Shown here piece after piece: positions 1 to 5,972 of a DNA stretch of 8,749 bases. The translations under genes were made by a program, and so were the position numbers. The notes under the pieces are model-generated. The model was given only the letters and a program-made list of their open reading frames with translations, was not told the DNA's origin and ran no database searches. Numbering within the stretch: the stretch's first letter is position 1; the number at the start of each line of letters is the position of its first letter. Location of the stretch: the NCBI GenBank assembly GCA_025356925.1, contig JANXQE010000364.1, positions 1 through 8,749 of the forward strand. Direction: 5' to 3'. The DNA is from Limisphaerales bacterium (GTDB taxonomy: Bacteria > Verrucomicrobiota > Verrucomicrobiia > Limisphaerales > UBA8199).

Positions 1-687
1 AGTGCCGCATTTTTGGAGCACGCCCCGCGCCTCGTCCACGCGGCCCAGCGCAATCAGCCAACGCGGACTGTGCGGGGTGAGAAACAACAGAAGGAAAAAG
101 ATGATCGAAGGCAGCGCCATTACTCCAAACATCAAGCGCCATTCACTGGCCCCCAAGCTCAATCTTCCGATCAGGTAGTTGGACAGGTAAGCCAGTAGGA
201 TTCCGAGCACGATATTGAACTGCGTGATGGCCACCAACCGCCCCCGCAGCCTGGCCGGGGAAATCTCCGCGATGTACATGGGAGAAACGACCGAGGCACC
301 GCCCACAGCTAAACCGCCCAAAAACCTGGACAGCATAAATGTCCACCAGCCCCACGCAGCGGCGCAGCCCAACGCCGAAACGAAATATAACACCGCGAGC
401 ACAAACAGAACCCCGCGTCGTCCGAGCGCATCGGCGGGGCGGCCGACCAGAATGGAGCCGAGGATCGTGCCAATCAGCGCGCTGGAGACGGTGAAGCCGA
501 GCGTGAAATCTGTCAGCGAGAATTCGCTTTTGAGCCGGTCGGTTGCGCCGGAAATTACCGCGGGATCGAAACCACACAATAAGCCGCCGAGAGCGGCCAC
601 GATCGCGCTCAGGAGCAAGCCGGTGGTCAAATGGCCGCCTGGGGCGCGACCTGATGTGGGTGAGGAGAGGGTAGCGGAGTTCTGCAT
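1..687 (-). CDS. Sugar-porter family MFS transporter, N-terminal half (partial)
   Basis: This is an inner-membrane secondary transporter of the major facilitator superfamily, sugar porter family, probably a sugar:H+ symporter; the substrate cannot be read from the sequence. The 229 visible residues cover roughly the first six membrane helices and run off the left window edge in frame. Family signatures are in order: GFDPAVISGA (39-48) in helix 1, GRPADALGRR (82-91) in the loop between helices 2 and 3, RFLGGLAVGG (121-130), PMYIAEISPARLRGR (136-150) and PHSPRWL (205-211) before the central cytoplasmic loop. The start is the ATG complementary to 685-687, giving a 20-residue polar leader before helix 1, normal for the family. 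No Shine-Dalgarno is seen. The gene is the first of its strand; to its right lies a 457-base gene-free stretch. The family call is secure; no gene symbol is justified. Confidence 0.93.
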   Translation of the reverse strand, partial: MQNSATLSSPTSGRAPGGHLTTGLLLSAIVAALGGLLCGFDPAVISGATDRLKSEFSLTDFTLGFTVSSALIGTILGSILVGRPADALGRRGVLFVLAVLYFVSALGCAAAWGWWTFMLSRFLGGLAVGGASVVSPMYIAEISPARLRGRLVAITQFNIVLGILLAYLSNYLIGRLSLGASEWRLMFGVMALPSIIFFLLLFLTPHSPRWLIALGRVDEARGVLQKCGT

Positions 688-1144
688 GGACCGACTATAA
701 ATCGGTTGCTGATTGGGCCGCAAAGCCAAATTCGACACGGTTGTTTTGGGACAGGCGGGAGCTCGCCCTTTCCGCGATCGGAAGGCCGAGTTCCACGAGG
801 CCCTAATCCATGCGAACCAGTTGGGGCGTTCGGACCATCATCCTTTTGCCACCGAAAAGCGACACGGGAGCAGGCGCACTCCAAAACCTTCGGCGTTTCG
901 GACGGTTCACACAAACTCGCGGAGCGTCGTGGAGTGCGGCGGTTCCGCGCCGCTTTGAGCCAGGAACACGTCGAACCACCAGGCCAAGTCCCGGAGCCCA
1001 CCCCAACCCGCTCGAATCCTGCTGACAGGGGCCTGGGATTGGACCACACTTCTCCGCGATCGCTACGCTGACGAGACACTCCGAGGCTTCAGTCCGAACG
1101 CGCGGAAAAACTCCAGTCGGCGAGGGCGCCAAATATTTCCGATC
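688..1144. other. Gene-free intergenic stretch between the MFS gene and the lipoprotein gene
   Basis: These 457 bases lie between divergently transcribed genes and must hold both promoters. Open frames exist on both strands, but their translations are rich in Arg, Pro, Gly and Ser, overlap one another, and show no recognisable domain or ribosome-binding site, as expected by chance in GC-rich DNA. The visible structure is a hairpin-bearing segment near 911-960. No convincing -35/-10 pair was found. Confidence 0.6.
911..960. repeat. Hairpin-bearing, probably dispersed intergenic repeat
   Basis: The segment contains GCGGCG (936-941) and CGCCGC (948-953), a perfect 6-base stem with a 6-base loop, preceded by GGAGCGTCGTGGAGT. 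This layout resembles short dispersed intergenic repeats I associate with Verrucomicrobiota genomes, often noted as ...GTGGAGTGCGGCGG followed by a complementary arm. Only one copy is in the window, so the repeat status is a recollection rather than something shown here. It is not followed by a T-run and so does not look like a terminator. Confidence 0.4.
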
Positions 1145-1414
1145 ATGAAGAATCTATTGCTGCTGAGCTTGATGTGTTCACTATGCGGTTGCGCGCATCA
1201 GTACGTGATGAAGCTGACCAATGGCATGAAGATTTCCACCCCCGGCAAGCCGAAGCTGCGAGGCTCCACCTATTACTTCAAGGATGCTCAAGGACAGGAG
1301 CAAGCGATCTCGCAAAGCCGGGTGATGGAGATTGAGCCCGAGTCCATGGCCAAGGAGGAGAACAAGTTCCAAGCGCCCCAAGCGGAGAAGAAGCACTGGT
1401 ATTGGCCGTTTTAA
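1145..1414 (+). CDS. Small YgdI/YgdR-type (DUF903) lipoprotein
   Basis: An 89-residue putative lipoprotein. Residues 1-16 form a lipoprotein signal peptide: MK, a hydrophobic run, then a lipobox LCGC with the acylated cysteine at residue 16. The mature part begins AHQYVMKLTNGMKISTPGKP and continues through YYFKDAQGQEQAI and VMEIEP. This pattern of 'Y.m.l.nG..i.t..kPk......y.f.d..G....i....V..I' is typical of the YgdI/YgdR (DUF903) SH3-like fold, a family of small lipoproteins of unknown function. A charged tail, rich in Glu, Lys and Gln, ends in the aromatic WYWPF. The ATG at 1145 is chosen because it directly precedes the signal peptide; no good Shine-Dalgarno is seen. It converges on ribE, whose stop is 62 bases away. 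Anchoring in the outer or inner membrane is inferred; the function is unknown. Confidence 0.85.
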   Translation: MKNLLLLSLMCSLCGCAHQYVMKLTNGMKISTPGKPKLRGSTYYFKDAQGQEQAISQSRVMEIEPESMAKEENKFQAPQAEKKHWYWPF

Positions 1415-1438
1415 TTCAGTTTATCAGCGATCTGAATT
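1413..1438. terminator. Possible hairpin between convergent genes
   Basis: AATTCAG (1413-1419) and CTGAATT (1432-1438) form a perfect 7-base inverted repeat. Inside it ATC/GAT (1423-1425 and 1429-1431) can extend the stem past a three-base TTT bulge. It starts within the stop codon of the lipoprotein gene and lies just beyond the ribE stop, a fitting place for a shared terminator. Neither strand has a clear T-run after the stem, so a Rho-independent function is doubtful. Confidence 0.3.
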
Positions 1439-1476
1439 CGCGTTCGTCCGTGGGATTTGTGTCTCGATGAGGCCTT

Positions 1477-2088
1477 TTACCTGCGCTTTCGGGCAGCCAC
1501 AAATTTCTCGACATATTTTCCGATAAGATCCGCTTCGAGGTTAATGGCGTCGCCCACTTTGCGTTCCCGCAACGCGGTGACCTCGTGGGTGTGCGGGATA
1601 ATCCAGACGCGGAACCCCTTTTTTTTCACGGCGGCCACCGTGAGGCTGATTCCGTCGAGGGCAATGGATCCTTTGAAGACAACGTAGCGCATGACGTCCC
1701 GCGGGACGGCGATATCGAGCATGTGATCCAGCCCGATCCGTTCCCAGCGCGTGATGGTTCCGAGCCCATCGATATGTCCCGTGACGAAGTGTCCGCCCAG
1801 GCTGCCGTCGGTGCGCAGCGGCCGCTCGAGATTCACCAGCGAGCCCGGTTCAGCGAATTGCAGGTTTGTCCGTTTCCACGTCTCCTTGAGGAGATCGAAT
1901 CGAGCCAGCCGATATGGCCCGCGCGAGGCGAGCTTGACCACGGTCAGGCAGCACCCATTGACCGCGAGGCTGGCGCCCAGCCTTAAGCCCCGTCCGCAAA
2001 CCTTGGTTCGAACCGTGAGTTCAATCGACTTCCCGGTCGGTTTAATGAGCTCGACCAGGCCGGTCTCTTCAACAATTCCAGTGAACAT
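1477..2088 (-). CDS. ribE: Riboflavin synthase, alpha subunit type
   Basis: This enzyme catalyses the last step of riboflavin synthesis, the dismutation of two 6,7-dimethyl-8-ribityllumazine molecules into riboflavin and 5-amino-6-ribitylaminouracil, in the cytoplasm as a trimer. At 203 residues it has the normal length and the two-lobed lumazine-binding architecture. The N-terminal barrel starts with MFTGIVEETG and carries VNGCCLTV (43-50) and LLKETWKRTNL (66-76). The C-terminal barrel carries GGHFVTGHIDG (98-108) and LDGISLTV (144-151). The start is fixed by the canonical MFTGIVE. It follows ribD after 7 bases and is the last gene of the cluster. No strong Shine-Dalgarno is present, so translation may be coupled to ribD. 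The gene is also called ribC in some Gram-negative nomenclature. Identity is certain from motifs. Confidence 0.97.
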   Translation of the reverse strand: MFTGIVEETGLVELIKPTGKSIELTVRTKVCGRGLRLGASLAVNGCCLTVVKLASRGPYRLARFDLLKETWKRTNLQFAEPGSLVNLERPLRTDGSLGGHFVTGHIDGLGTITRWERIGLDHMLDIAVPRDVMRYVVFKGSIALDGISLTVAAVKKKGFRVWIIPHTHEVTALRERKVGDAINLEADLIGKYVEKFVAARKRR

Positions 2089-2095
2089 AGAGTTT

Positions 2096-3223
2096 CTATC
2101 GTTTGCTTCCGACCCGCGCCGTCAAGAGCCAGTCGGCTCCCAGCCTGCGCCACTGCACTTCCGAGAGAGTCAGGGCGCCTTTCAGGCTCTTGACTCCGTC
2201 GCCCCCGACCGCTTTGCGGGCGTCCCTTCCCCCCAGGATCTTGGGCGCGTAAAAAAAGGCAACCCGCTGGGCCAGGCCCGCGAGCAGGAAAGAAGCGTTG
2301 ACCTCGCCACCACCCTCGACCAACAAGCTGATGACGTCCTCGGATCCGAGCTTGCTTAGCAACCACCGCAAATCAATGCGTCCGGCCCGGCTTGGTGCGA
2401 CGAGGACCTGAGCTGTTCCCGACAATGCCCGCTTCCGGCTTTGAGGCGCTTGCCGGCTCACCACGATCGTCGTTAACCTCGACCGTTTGTCGCTCACCAC
2501 TTTTGCAGTCAAAGGTGTCCGCGCCTGAGCATCCAGCACAATTCGCCTGGGCTCTTTTTCATTCGGCCTTCGAGCTTCGGCCTTCGGTCTTCTGACCGTG
2601 AGCCTGGGATCATCCGCCAGGACCGTATTAATGCCGACCAGGATGGCGTCCATACGGTCGCGCAACTTCATGGCATAGGCGCGAGACGCCTCGCCTGTGA
2701 TCCACTTGGACTCTCCGGACGGCGTCGCGATTTTGCCATCGAGGGTCATCGCCGCTTTGACAGTGACGAACGGCCGGCGGTGTCGGATCCAAAAATTGAA
2801 CGCTTCATTCAAGCGCTCGCATTCGTCGCCCAGGACTCCTTGCTCGACCTGGATACCCGCCCGGCGCAAAATGACCAGGCCTTTGCCTGAGTGTTTGGGG
2901 TTGGGATCGATCGCACCGACGACGACGCGCCGAATGCCTGCTGCGATGATCGTTTCTGTGCAGGGAGGGGTGCGGCCCTGGGTGCAACACGGCTCGAGCG
3001 TAACATAAAGCGTTGCGCCCCGGGCACTGTGCCCGCGGTATTGCGCCTGGCGCAGCGCTTCAATCTCGGCATGGGGCAGGCCCGCCTGGTGATGCCATCC
3101 GCGCCCGATGATCTGGCCGCGCTGCAAGAGCACCGAACCGACCATCGGGTTTGGGGCGGTGGCTCCAAGCCCGCGCCTGGCCAGGCGCAACGATAGCCGC
3201 ATGTATTGAGCATCTGAAGGCAT
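2096..3223 (-). CDS. ribD: Bifunctional diaminohydroxyphosphoribosylaminopyrimidine deaminase / 5-amino-6-(5-phosphoribosylamino)uracil reductase
   Basis: RibD performs the second and third steps of riboflavin synthesis: deamination of the pyrimidine made from GTP, then NADPH-dependent reduction of the ribose. As 375 residues, the deaminase domain (about 1-145) shows zinc ligands H51, C79 and C88, with catalytic E53, in PHAEIEAL and EPCCTQGRTPPC. The reductase domain (about 150-370) shows KAAMTLDGKIA, KWITGEASR, ILVGINTVLADDPRLTV and LLVEGGGEVNASF. Two starts are possible. The ATG at 3244 overlaps the ftsY stop as ATGA, but lacks a ribosome-binding site. The ATG at 3223 follows AGGGAGGA and gives MPSDAQYMRLSLRLARRG, which aligns with the usual RibD N-terminus, so it is preferred. 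A short repeat lies in the loop at residues 211-224. Next downstream is ribE. Confidence 0.96.
   Translation of the reverse strand: MPSDAQYMRLSLRLARRGLGATAPNPMVGSVLLQRGQIIGRGWHHQAGLPHAEIEALRQAQYRGHSARGATLYVTLEPCCTQGRTPPCTETIIAAGIRRVVVGAIDPNPKHSGKGLVILRRAGIQVEQGVLGDECERLNEAFNFWIRHRRPFVTVKAAMTLDGKIATPSGESKWITGEASRAYAMKLRDRMDAILVGINTVLADDPRLTVRRPKAEARRPNEKEPRRIVLDAQARTPLTAKVVSDKRSRLTTIVVSRQAPQSRKRALSGTAQVLVAPSRAGRIDLRWLLSKLGSEDVISLLVEGGGEVNASFLLAGLAQRVAFFYAPKILGGRDARKAVGGDGVKSLKGALTLSEVQWRRLGADWLLTARVGSKR
2562..2586. repeat. Two 11-base direct repeats inside ribD
   Basis: TTCGGCCTTCG occurs at 2562-2572 and again at 2576-2586, separated by AGC (a 14-base period). On the coding strand it yields the Arg/Lys/Pro/Ala/Glu-rich loop RPKAEARRPNEKEP between two strands of the reductase domain, a place where RibD proteins naturally vary. 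The reading frame is kept. It looks like simple-sequence expansion or a short inserted repeat tolerated in a surface loop. Confidence 0.6.
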
Positions 3224-3233
3224 CGGCAGTCGA

Positions 3234-3241
3234 TCCTCCCT
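3234..3241 (-). promoter_or_regulatory. Shine-Dalgarno for the preferred ribD start
   Basis: Read on the minus strand this is AGGGAGGA, the clearest Shine-Dalgarno seen in the cluster, ending 10 bases before the ATG at 3223. It lies just inside the longer frame that starts at 3244 and overlaps the final base of the ftsY stop codon. It favours 3223 as the main ribD start, though the spacing is slightly long. Confidence 0.6.
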
Positions 3242-4155
3242 CATTGGCGCGCGAACAATGCCTGGGCGAACGCCTTGGGATCGAACGGTTGCAAATCATC
3301 CGGTTGCTCCCCGAGGCCGATGAACTTCACTGGCAATCCCAGTTCTCTCTGGACGGCCACGACCATGCCGCCCTTGCTGGTACCGTCGAGCTTCGTGACG
3401 ATCAACCCGCTCAATGGCACGGCCTTATTAAACTCCCGCGCCTGGTTCAGAGCATTCATGCCGGTCGTCGCATCGATGACCAGCAGCACCTCGTGCGGCG
3501 CCCCGGTCAGTTGTTTGCCCATCACTCGATGCAATTTCTGAAGTTCCTGCATCAGGTTGTGTTTGGTGTGCAGCCGGCCCGCGGTATCGACAAAGAGATA
3601 ATCCGATTTGCGCGCCTGGGCGGCCGCCACGGCATCGTGGCCCACCGACGCAGCGTCCGCCCCGTACGCTCCGGCGACGACGTCCACTTTCAGGCGCTGG
3701 CCCCAGTGCTTGAGTTGCTCGATGGCAGCCGCTCGAAAAGTGTCGCACGCCGCCAGCAACACGGTCTGCCCGCGGGATTGAATCAAATGCGCCAGCTTGG
3801 CTGCCGTGGTCGTTTTGCCAGTTCCGTTGACCCCGACCACCGAGACAACCGTCGGTCCGTTCGGCGCCCGCAACAGTTCAACCCGCGCCGACCCCAGGCT
3901 GGCCTCGACCTCGCGCTCAGCGACGGCAAACACATCCAGCCCGGAGGTGCCTTGAGATTCATAGGACTTCCTGACTGCCTCCAGGATCTGTGCCGTCATG
4001 TCGATGCCCAAATCGGCGGAAATCAGAGCCGCCTCCAGTTCCTCGAGCGCCTCGGCTGGCAGCCTGGGCGAGCGGGTGACGATGCGTTTGATCTCGTGCG
4101 CCAGCTTGCTCTGCGTTTTCTGGAGGCCGGCCTTGAATTTATCGAATAAGCCCAT
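3241..4155 (-). CDS. ftsY: Signal recognition particle receptor FtsY
   Basis: FtsY is the SRP receptor GTPase that docks SRP-ribosome complexes at the inner membrane for co-translational insertion. The 304 residues contain the N domain (about 1-95, MGLFDKFKAGL with the helical bundle) and the G domain. Visible motifs are the P-loop GVNGTGKTTT (108-117), DTFRAAAIEQL (138-148), DTAGR (190-194), TKLDGTSKGG (254-263) and the closing FIGLGEQPDDLQPFD (278-292), all diagnostic of FtsY rather than Ffh. The long acidic A domain of the E. coli protein is absent; the amphipathic N-terminal helix would provide membrane contact, as in other short FtsY proteins. The start is the ATG at 4155, giving the canonical MGLFDKF; no Shine-Dalgarno precedes it, and its leader is made of GAGTGCG repeats. 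It is followed directly by ribD and preceded, after 114 bases, by the PHP gene. Confidence 0.97.
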   Translation of the reverse strand: MGLFDKFKAGLQKTQSKLAHEIKRIVTRSPRLPAEALEELEAALISADLGIDMTAQILEAVRKSYESQGTSGLDVFAVAEREVEASLGSARVELLRAPNGPTVVSVVGVNGTGKTTTAAKLAHLIQSRGQTVLLAACDTFRAAAIEQLKHWGQRLKVDVVAGAYGADAASVGHDAVAAAQARKSDYLFVDTAGRLHTKHNLMQELQKLHRVMGKQLTGAPHEVLLVIDATTGMNALNQAREFNKAVPLSGLIVTKLDGTSKGGMVVAVQRELGLPVKFIGLGEQPDDLQPFDPKAFAQALFARQ

Positions 4156-4160
4156 GCTAC

Positions 4161-4190
4161 GAGTGCGGAGTGCGGAATGCGGAGTGCGGA
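4161..4190. repeat. GAGTGCG heptad tandem repeat in the ftsY leader
   Basis: Four consecutive 7-base units run GAGTGCG, GAGTGCG, GAATGCG, GAGTGCG (4161-4188), followed by a partial GA. The array starts 6 bases upstream of the ftsY start codon on the minus strand, where the ribosome-binding site should be; read in that direction it is CGCACTC repeats with no purine-rich Shine-Dalgarno. Confidence 0.85.
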
Positions 4191-4274
4191 TGAGGAGCGG
4201 GCATCATGCGGGAAAGAGGCACGACGACTGCGGAACTCACCTGTGGGGAGTGCGGAACGGAGGCGGGCATCATG
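4182..4274. repeat. Diverged 27-base direct duplication, 66-base spacing
   Basis: Positions 4182-4208 and 4248-4274 begin with the same GAGTGCGGA and end with the same GCGGGCATCATG, differing mainly in the six bases between. The left copy grows out of the heptad array and the right copy overlaps the stop codon of the PHP gene. The arrangement suggests a past local duplication of the PHP gene end together with the heptad sequence. Confidence 0.7.
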
Positions 4275-5139
4275 CTGAGGAGTGGCGCGCTGCGGCGGCC
4301 TTGCGTTCAGCGGCTTTGGCCTTGAGCTTCTCCACGTGGGCGTAAGGGAGCCGCACCGAGCCGATCAGCGGCCGGCCTTTGCTCAAGCCATGGCAGTCGG
4401 ACCCACCCGTCACCAGGAGCTGAAAGCGAGCTGCGATTTGCAGATAATGCTCGGCGGTCGCGGCCGAATGCTTGGTGTGGAAGCATTCGATGCCATCCAA
4501 CCCTCCCTCAACCATACGTGGAATAACCTCGTCGCTGCGGTTCAGGCCCGGATGCGCCATGACCGCCACCCCGCCCGACTGGTGAATCAGTTCCGTGGCG
4601 TCGTCGGCCGACATTTTGAATTTGGGCACCCAGGCCGGGCGGTTCTTTTTGAGGAACCGTTCGAAGGCTTCGTCCAGGCTGCCGACCAGCCCAGCCTGGA
4701 CCAACGCGCGGGCGACATGGGGCCGCCCAGGCGCGCGGCAGTTCGCCAGGGCAAACACCTCCTCAGCCTGGAGCGGCACATTGATTTCATTTAAGCGTTG
4801 GACCATCTCGCGAATCCGGTTTTGGCGCACGGCTTGAAATTTGGCGATCTCGGTCAAGAATCTGGGGTTTAGCGGGTCGATGCTGTATCCGAGAAGGTGG
4901 ATCTCCCGACCATCCTGCTCAGCCGTTAGCTCAGTTCCGGTAATGAACTCAATTCCGGCCGCTTCGCAAGCGTTGGCGGTGGGGACGCAGCCCTCGACCG
5001 TGTCATGGTCGGTTAACGCCAGGACGTGCAGTTCCTGGCGTTGCGCCTGAGCCACCAATTCCTCCGGCGAATAAGTGCCATCCGAGAAAAAGGTGTGCAA
5101 GTGAAGATCGCCGTACCGGCTCGTGAGACTGGCGCTCAT
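4270..5139 (-). CDS. PHP-domain metal-dependent phosphoesterase (YciV/RnmA-like)
   Basis: A 289-residue cytoplasmic PHP-domain hydrolase of the group that includes E. coli YciV (RnmA/Nase) and 3',5'-nucleoside bisphosphate phosphatases. These act on short RNA or nucleotide phosphates; the exact substrate here is inferred only from family. Metal-binding motifs are complete and in order: DLHLHTFFSDG (11-21), LTDHDTVEG (42-50), E70 in TGTEL, H81, GRPHVA (138-143), MAHPG (194-198), E218/H221 in ECFHTKH and GGSDCHG (245-251). An internal insert (about 95-185) between the metal-binding halves is typical of this subgroup. The Lys/Ala/Glu-rich tail, ending RHSSA, is probably disordered. The start ATG at 5139 overlaps the nusB stop as ATGA, pointing to translational coupling. 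Downstream, 114 bases with repeats separate it from ftsY. The fold is certain; the substrate is not. Confidence 0.92.
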   Translation of the reverse strand: MSASLTSRYGDLHLHTFFSDGTYSPEELVAQAQRQELHVLALTDHDTVEGCVPTANACEAAGIEFITGTELTAEQDGREIHLLGYSIDPLNPRFLTEIAKFQAVRQNRIREMVQRLNEINVPLQAEEVFALANCRAPGRPHVARALVQAGLVGSLDEAFERFLKKNRPAWVPKFKMSADDATELIHQSGGVAVMAHPGLNRSDEVIPRMVEGGLDGIECFHTKHSAATAEHYLQIAARFQLLVTGGSDCHGLSKGRPLIGSVRLPYAHVEKLKAKAAERKAAAARHSSA

Positions 5140-5636
5140 TTGACGATCCGCGCCGGACGCAGCAATTCTCCTTTGACCTTATCAAGAATGCCATTGACGA
5201 ATTTGCCGCTGTCCTCGGTCGAAAACTTTTTGGCGATATCCACCGCTTCGTTGATGCTGACCACCGGCGGGATATCGTCACGATGGAGCATTTCGAAAAT
5301 GGCTAACCGCAGGACGTTCCGGTCGACCGCTGCGATCCGATGCAGGTCCCAATTGATCGCATGTTTCTTAATCACCTCGTCGGCCTCCTGGCGGTGTTCG
5401 ATGGCCCCGCGGATCAGCGGATCAGCAAACAGCCGCACCGCCGCCTCCTCCGCGGTTGGCGGGGTGTGGTCAGCCGGCTCGCCCCAGGTCGCGACGCCTT
5501 TCTCCTCGGCGATCGCGGCGGCTCGCTGCGTATCCCAAAATTGTTCCAGCGCCGCCCCGAGATCCTCCGGCGGATTGATATCATGCTGAAACAGAAATTG
5601 CACAGCGCGCTCGCGGGCTTCACGTCTTTTACCCAT
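5136..5636 (-). CDS. nusB: Transcription antitermination factor NusB
   Basis: NusB binds boxA RNA together with NusE (ribosomal protein S10) to keep RNA polymerase processive in rRNA operons, and aids rRNA folding. The 166-residue protein begins MGKRREARERAVQFLFQ, the usual first helix, and has NWDLHRIAAVDRNVLRLAI (95-113) and PPVVSINEAVDIAKKF followed by STEDSGKFVNGILDKV (123-154), the family's strongest signatures. It is longer than the 130-140 residues typical of NusB, mainly through an Ala/Glu/Pro-rich insert at about 36-62. The frame stays open upstream to 5861, but those residues lack homology, so the ATG at 5636 is used; a GGAG lies only 2 bases before it, too close for an ideal ribosome-binding site. 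It is the first gene of the cluster and overlaps the PHP gene by 4 bases. Confidence 0.95.
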   Translation of the reverse strand: MGKRREARERAVQFLFQHDINPPEDLGAALEQFWDTQRAAAIAEEKGVATWGEPADHTPPTAEEAAVRLFADPLIRGAIEHRQEADEVIKKHAINWDLHRIAAVDRNVLRLAIFEMLHRDDIPPVVSINEAVDIAKKFSTEDSGKFVNGILDKVKGELLRPARIVK

Positions 5637-5671
5637 AGCTCCACCATGCCGCAGAAAGGCCCCCCGTGAAA

Positions 5672-5697
5672 TGAAAATTTTCAGTTCCGCGCGCGGA
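5672..5697. promoter_or_regulatory. Two adjacent perfect 12-base palindromes upstream of nusB
   Basis: TGAAAATTTTCA (5672-5683) and TCCGCGCGCGGA (5686-5697) are each perfectly self-complementary and are separated by two bases. They lie 36-61 bases upstream of the nusB start. Such dyads could be operator sites for dimeric regulators or could form small RNA hairpins; which of these, if any, cannot be told from the sequence. Confidence 0.4.
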
Positions 5698-5815
5698 GCG
5701 CGACACCGCCAACCAACTAGACTGGACATTTCTTTGCCGGGCCCTCTGGGAGTTGCCACTCGAAAGTCAGGTCCGTGGCCGACCGTTCTTCGGTCCCGAA
5801 GGGACATGCGAAAAT

Positions 5816-5839
5816 AACCCACCCATTTCTGGGTGGGTT
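5816..5839 (-). terminator. Rho-independent terminator of the antiporter gene
   Basis: AACCCACCCA (5816-5825) and TGGGTGGGTT (5830-5839) form a perfect 10-base stem with a 4-base loop. Read on the minus strand the stem is followed by ATTTTCG, a short T-run, fitting termination of the antiporter transcript whose stop is about 133 bases upstream. The T-run is short, so efficiency is uncertain. It would also isolate the nusB cluster from read-through. Confidence 0.65.
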
Positions 5840-5972
5840 TAGAACGAACCGACACTGGCAAGTCCCGAGAGTGGCGAAAGAAATCGGCCCGGCTTTCAGG
5901 ACCGTTCTGCGCACAGCCGGTTGAATGAAGAAGCTTGTTATCTGCCCTCCCTTAGGGTTGCTCCCGACCTCC

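Larger units (their letters stand above)
5637..5972. other. Intergenic region: nusB leader and antiporter trailer
   Basis: These 336 bases separate two minus-strand genes. The right part should contain the 3' end of the antiporter transcript, with a strong hairpin at 5816-5839. The left part should contain the nusB promoter and leader, with two adjacent palindromes at 5672-5697 and a small hairpin GTCCC/GGGAC at 5793-5805. A 9-base direct repeat GACCGTTCT occurs at 5781-5789 and 5900-5908. Open frames crossing the region on the minus strand are extensions of real genes or chance frames. I could not identify a reliable promoter. Confidence 0.6.

Noticed and set aside
688..710. Imperfect dyad CCGA/TCGG with an AT-rich centre as an operator or promoter for the MFS gene
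   Set aside because: The arms are only four bases long and no matching -35 element at a good spacing was found.
627..1132. Several overlapping open frames on both strands between the MFS gene and the lipoprotein gene
   Set aside because: They overlap each other, have chance-like compositions rich in Arg, Pro, Gly and Ser, no ribosome-binding site and no recognisable domain.
3151..4149. A 332-residue open frame on the plus strand across ftsY
   Set aside because: It is the antisense shadow of ftsY, which has complete GTPase motifs; the long opposite frame is expected in GC-rich coding DNA.
4161..4274. CRISPR array
   Set aside because: The repeats are 7-base tandem units without spacers and a single diverged duplication, with no cas genes nearby.
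3224..5815. FMN riboswitch controlling the rib genes
   Set aside because: No set of the conserved RFN-element stem and loop sequences was recognised by eye upstream of ribD, ftsY, the PHP gene or nusB; a covariance search would be decisive.
5637..5861. A 75-residue N-terminal extension of nusB
   Set aside because: The extension has no similarity to NusB, runs through the palindromes and past the terminator hairpin, and the family N-terminus begins at the ATG at 5636.
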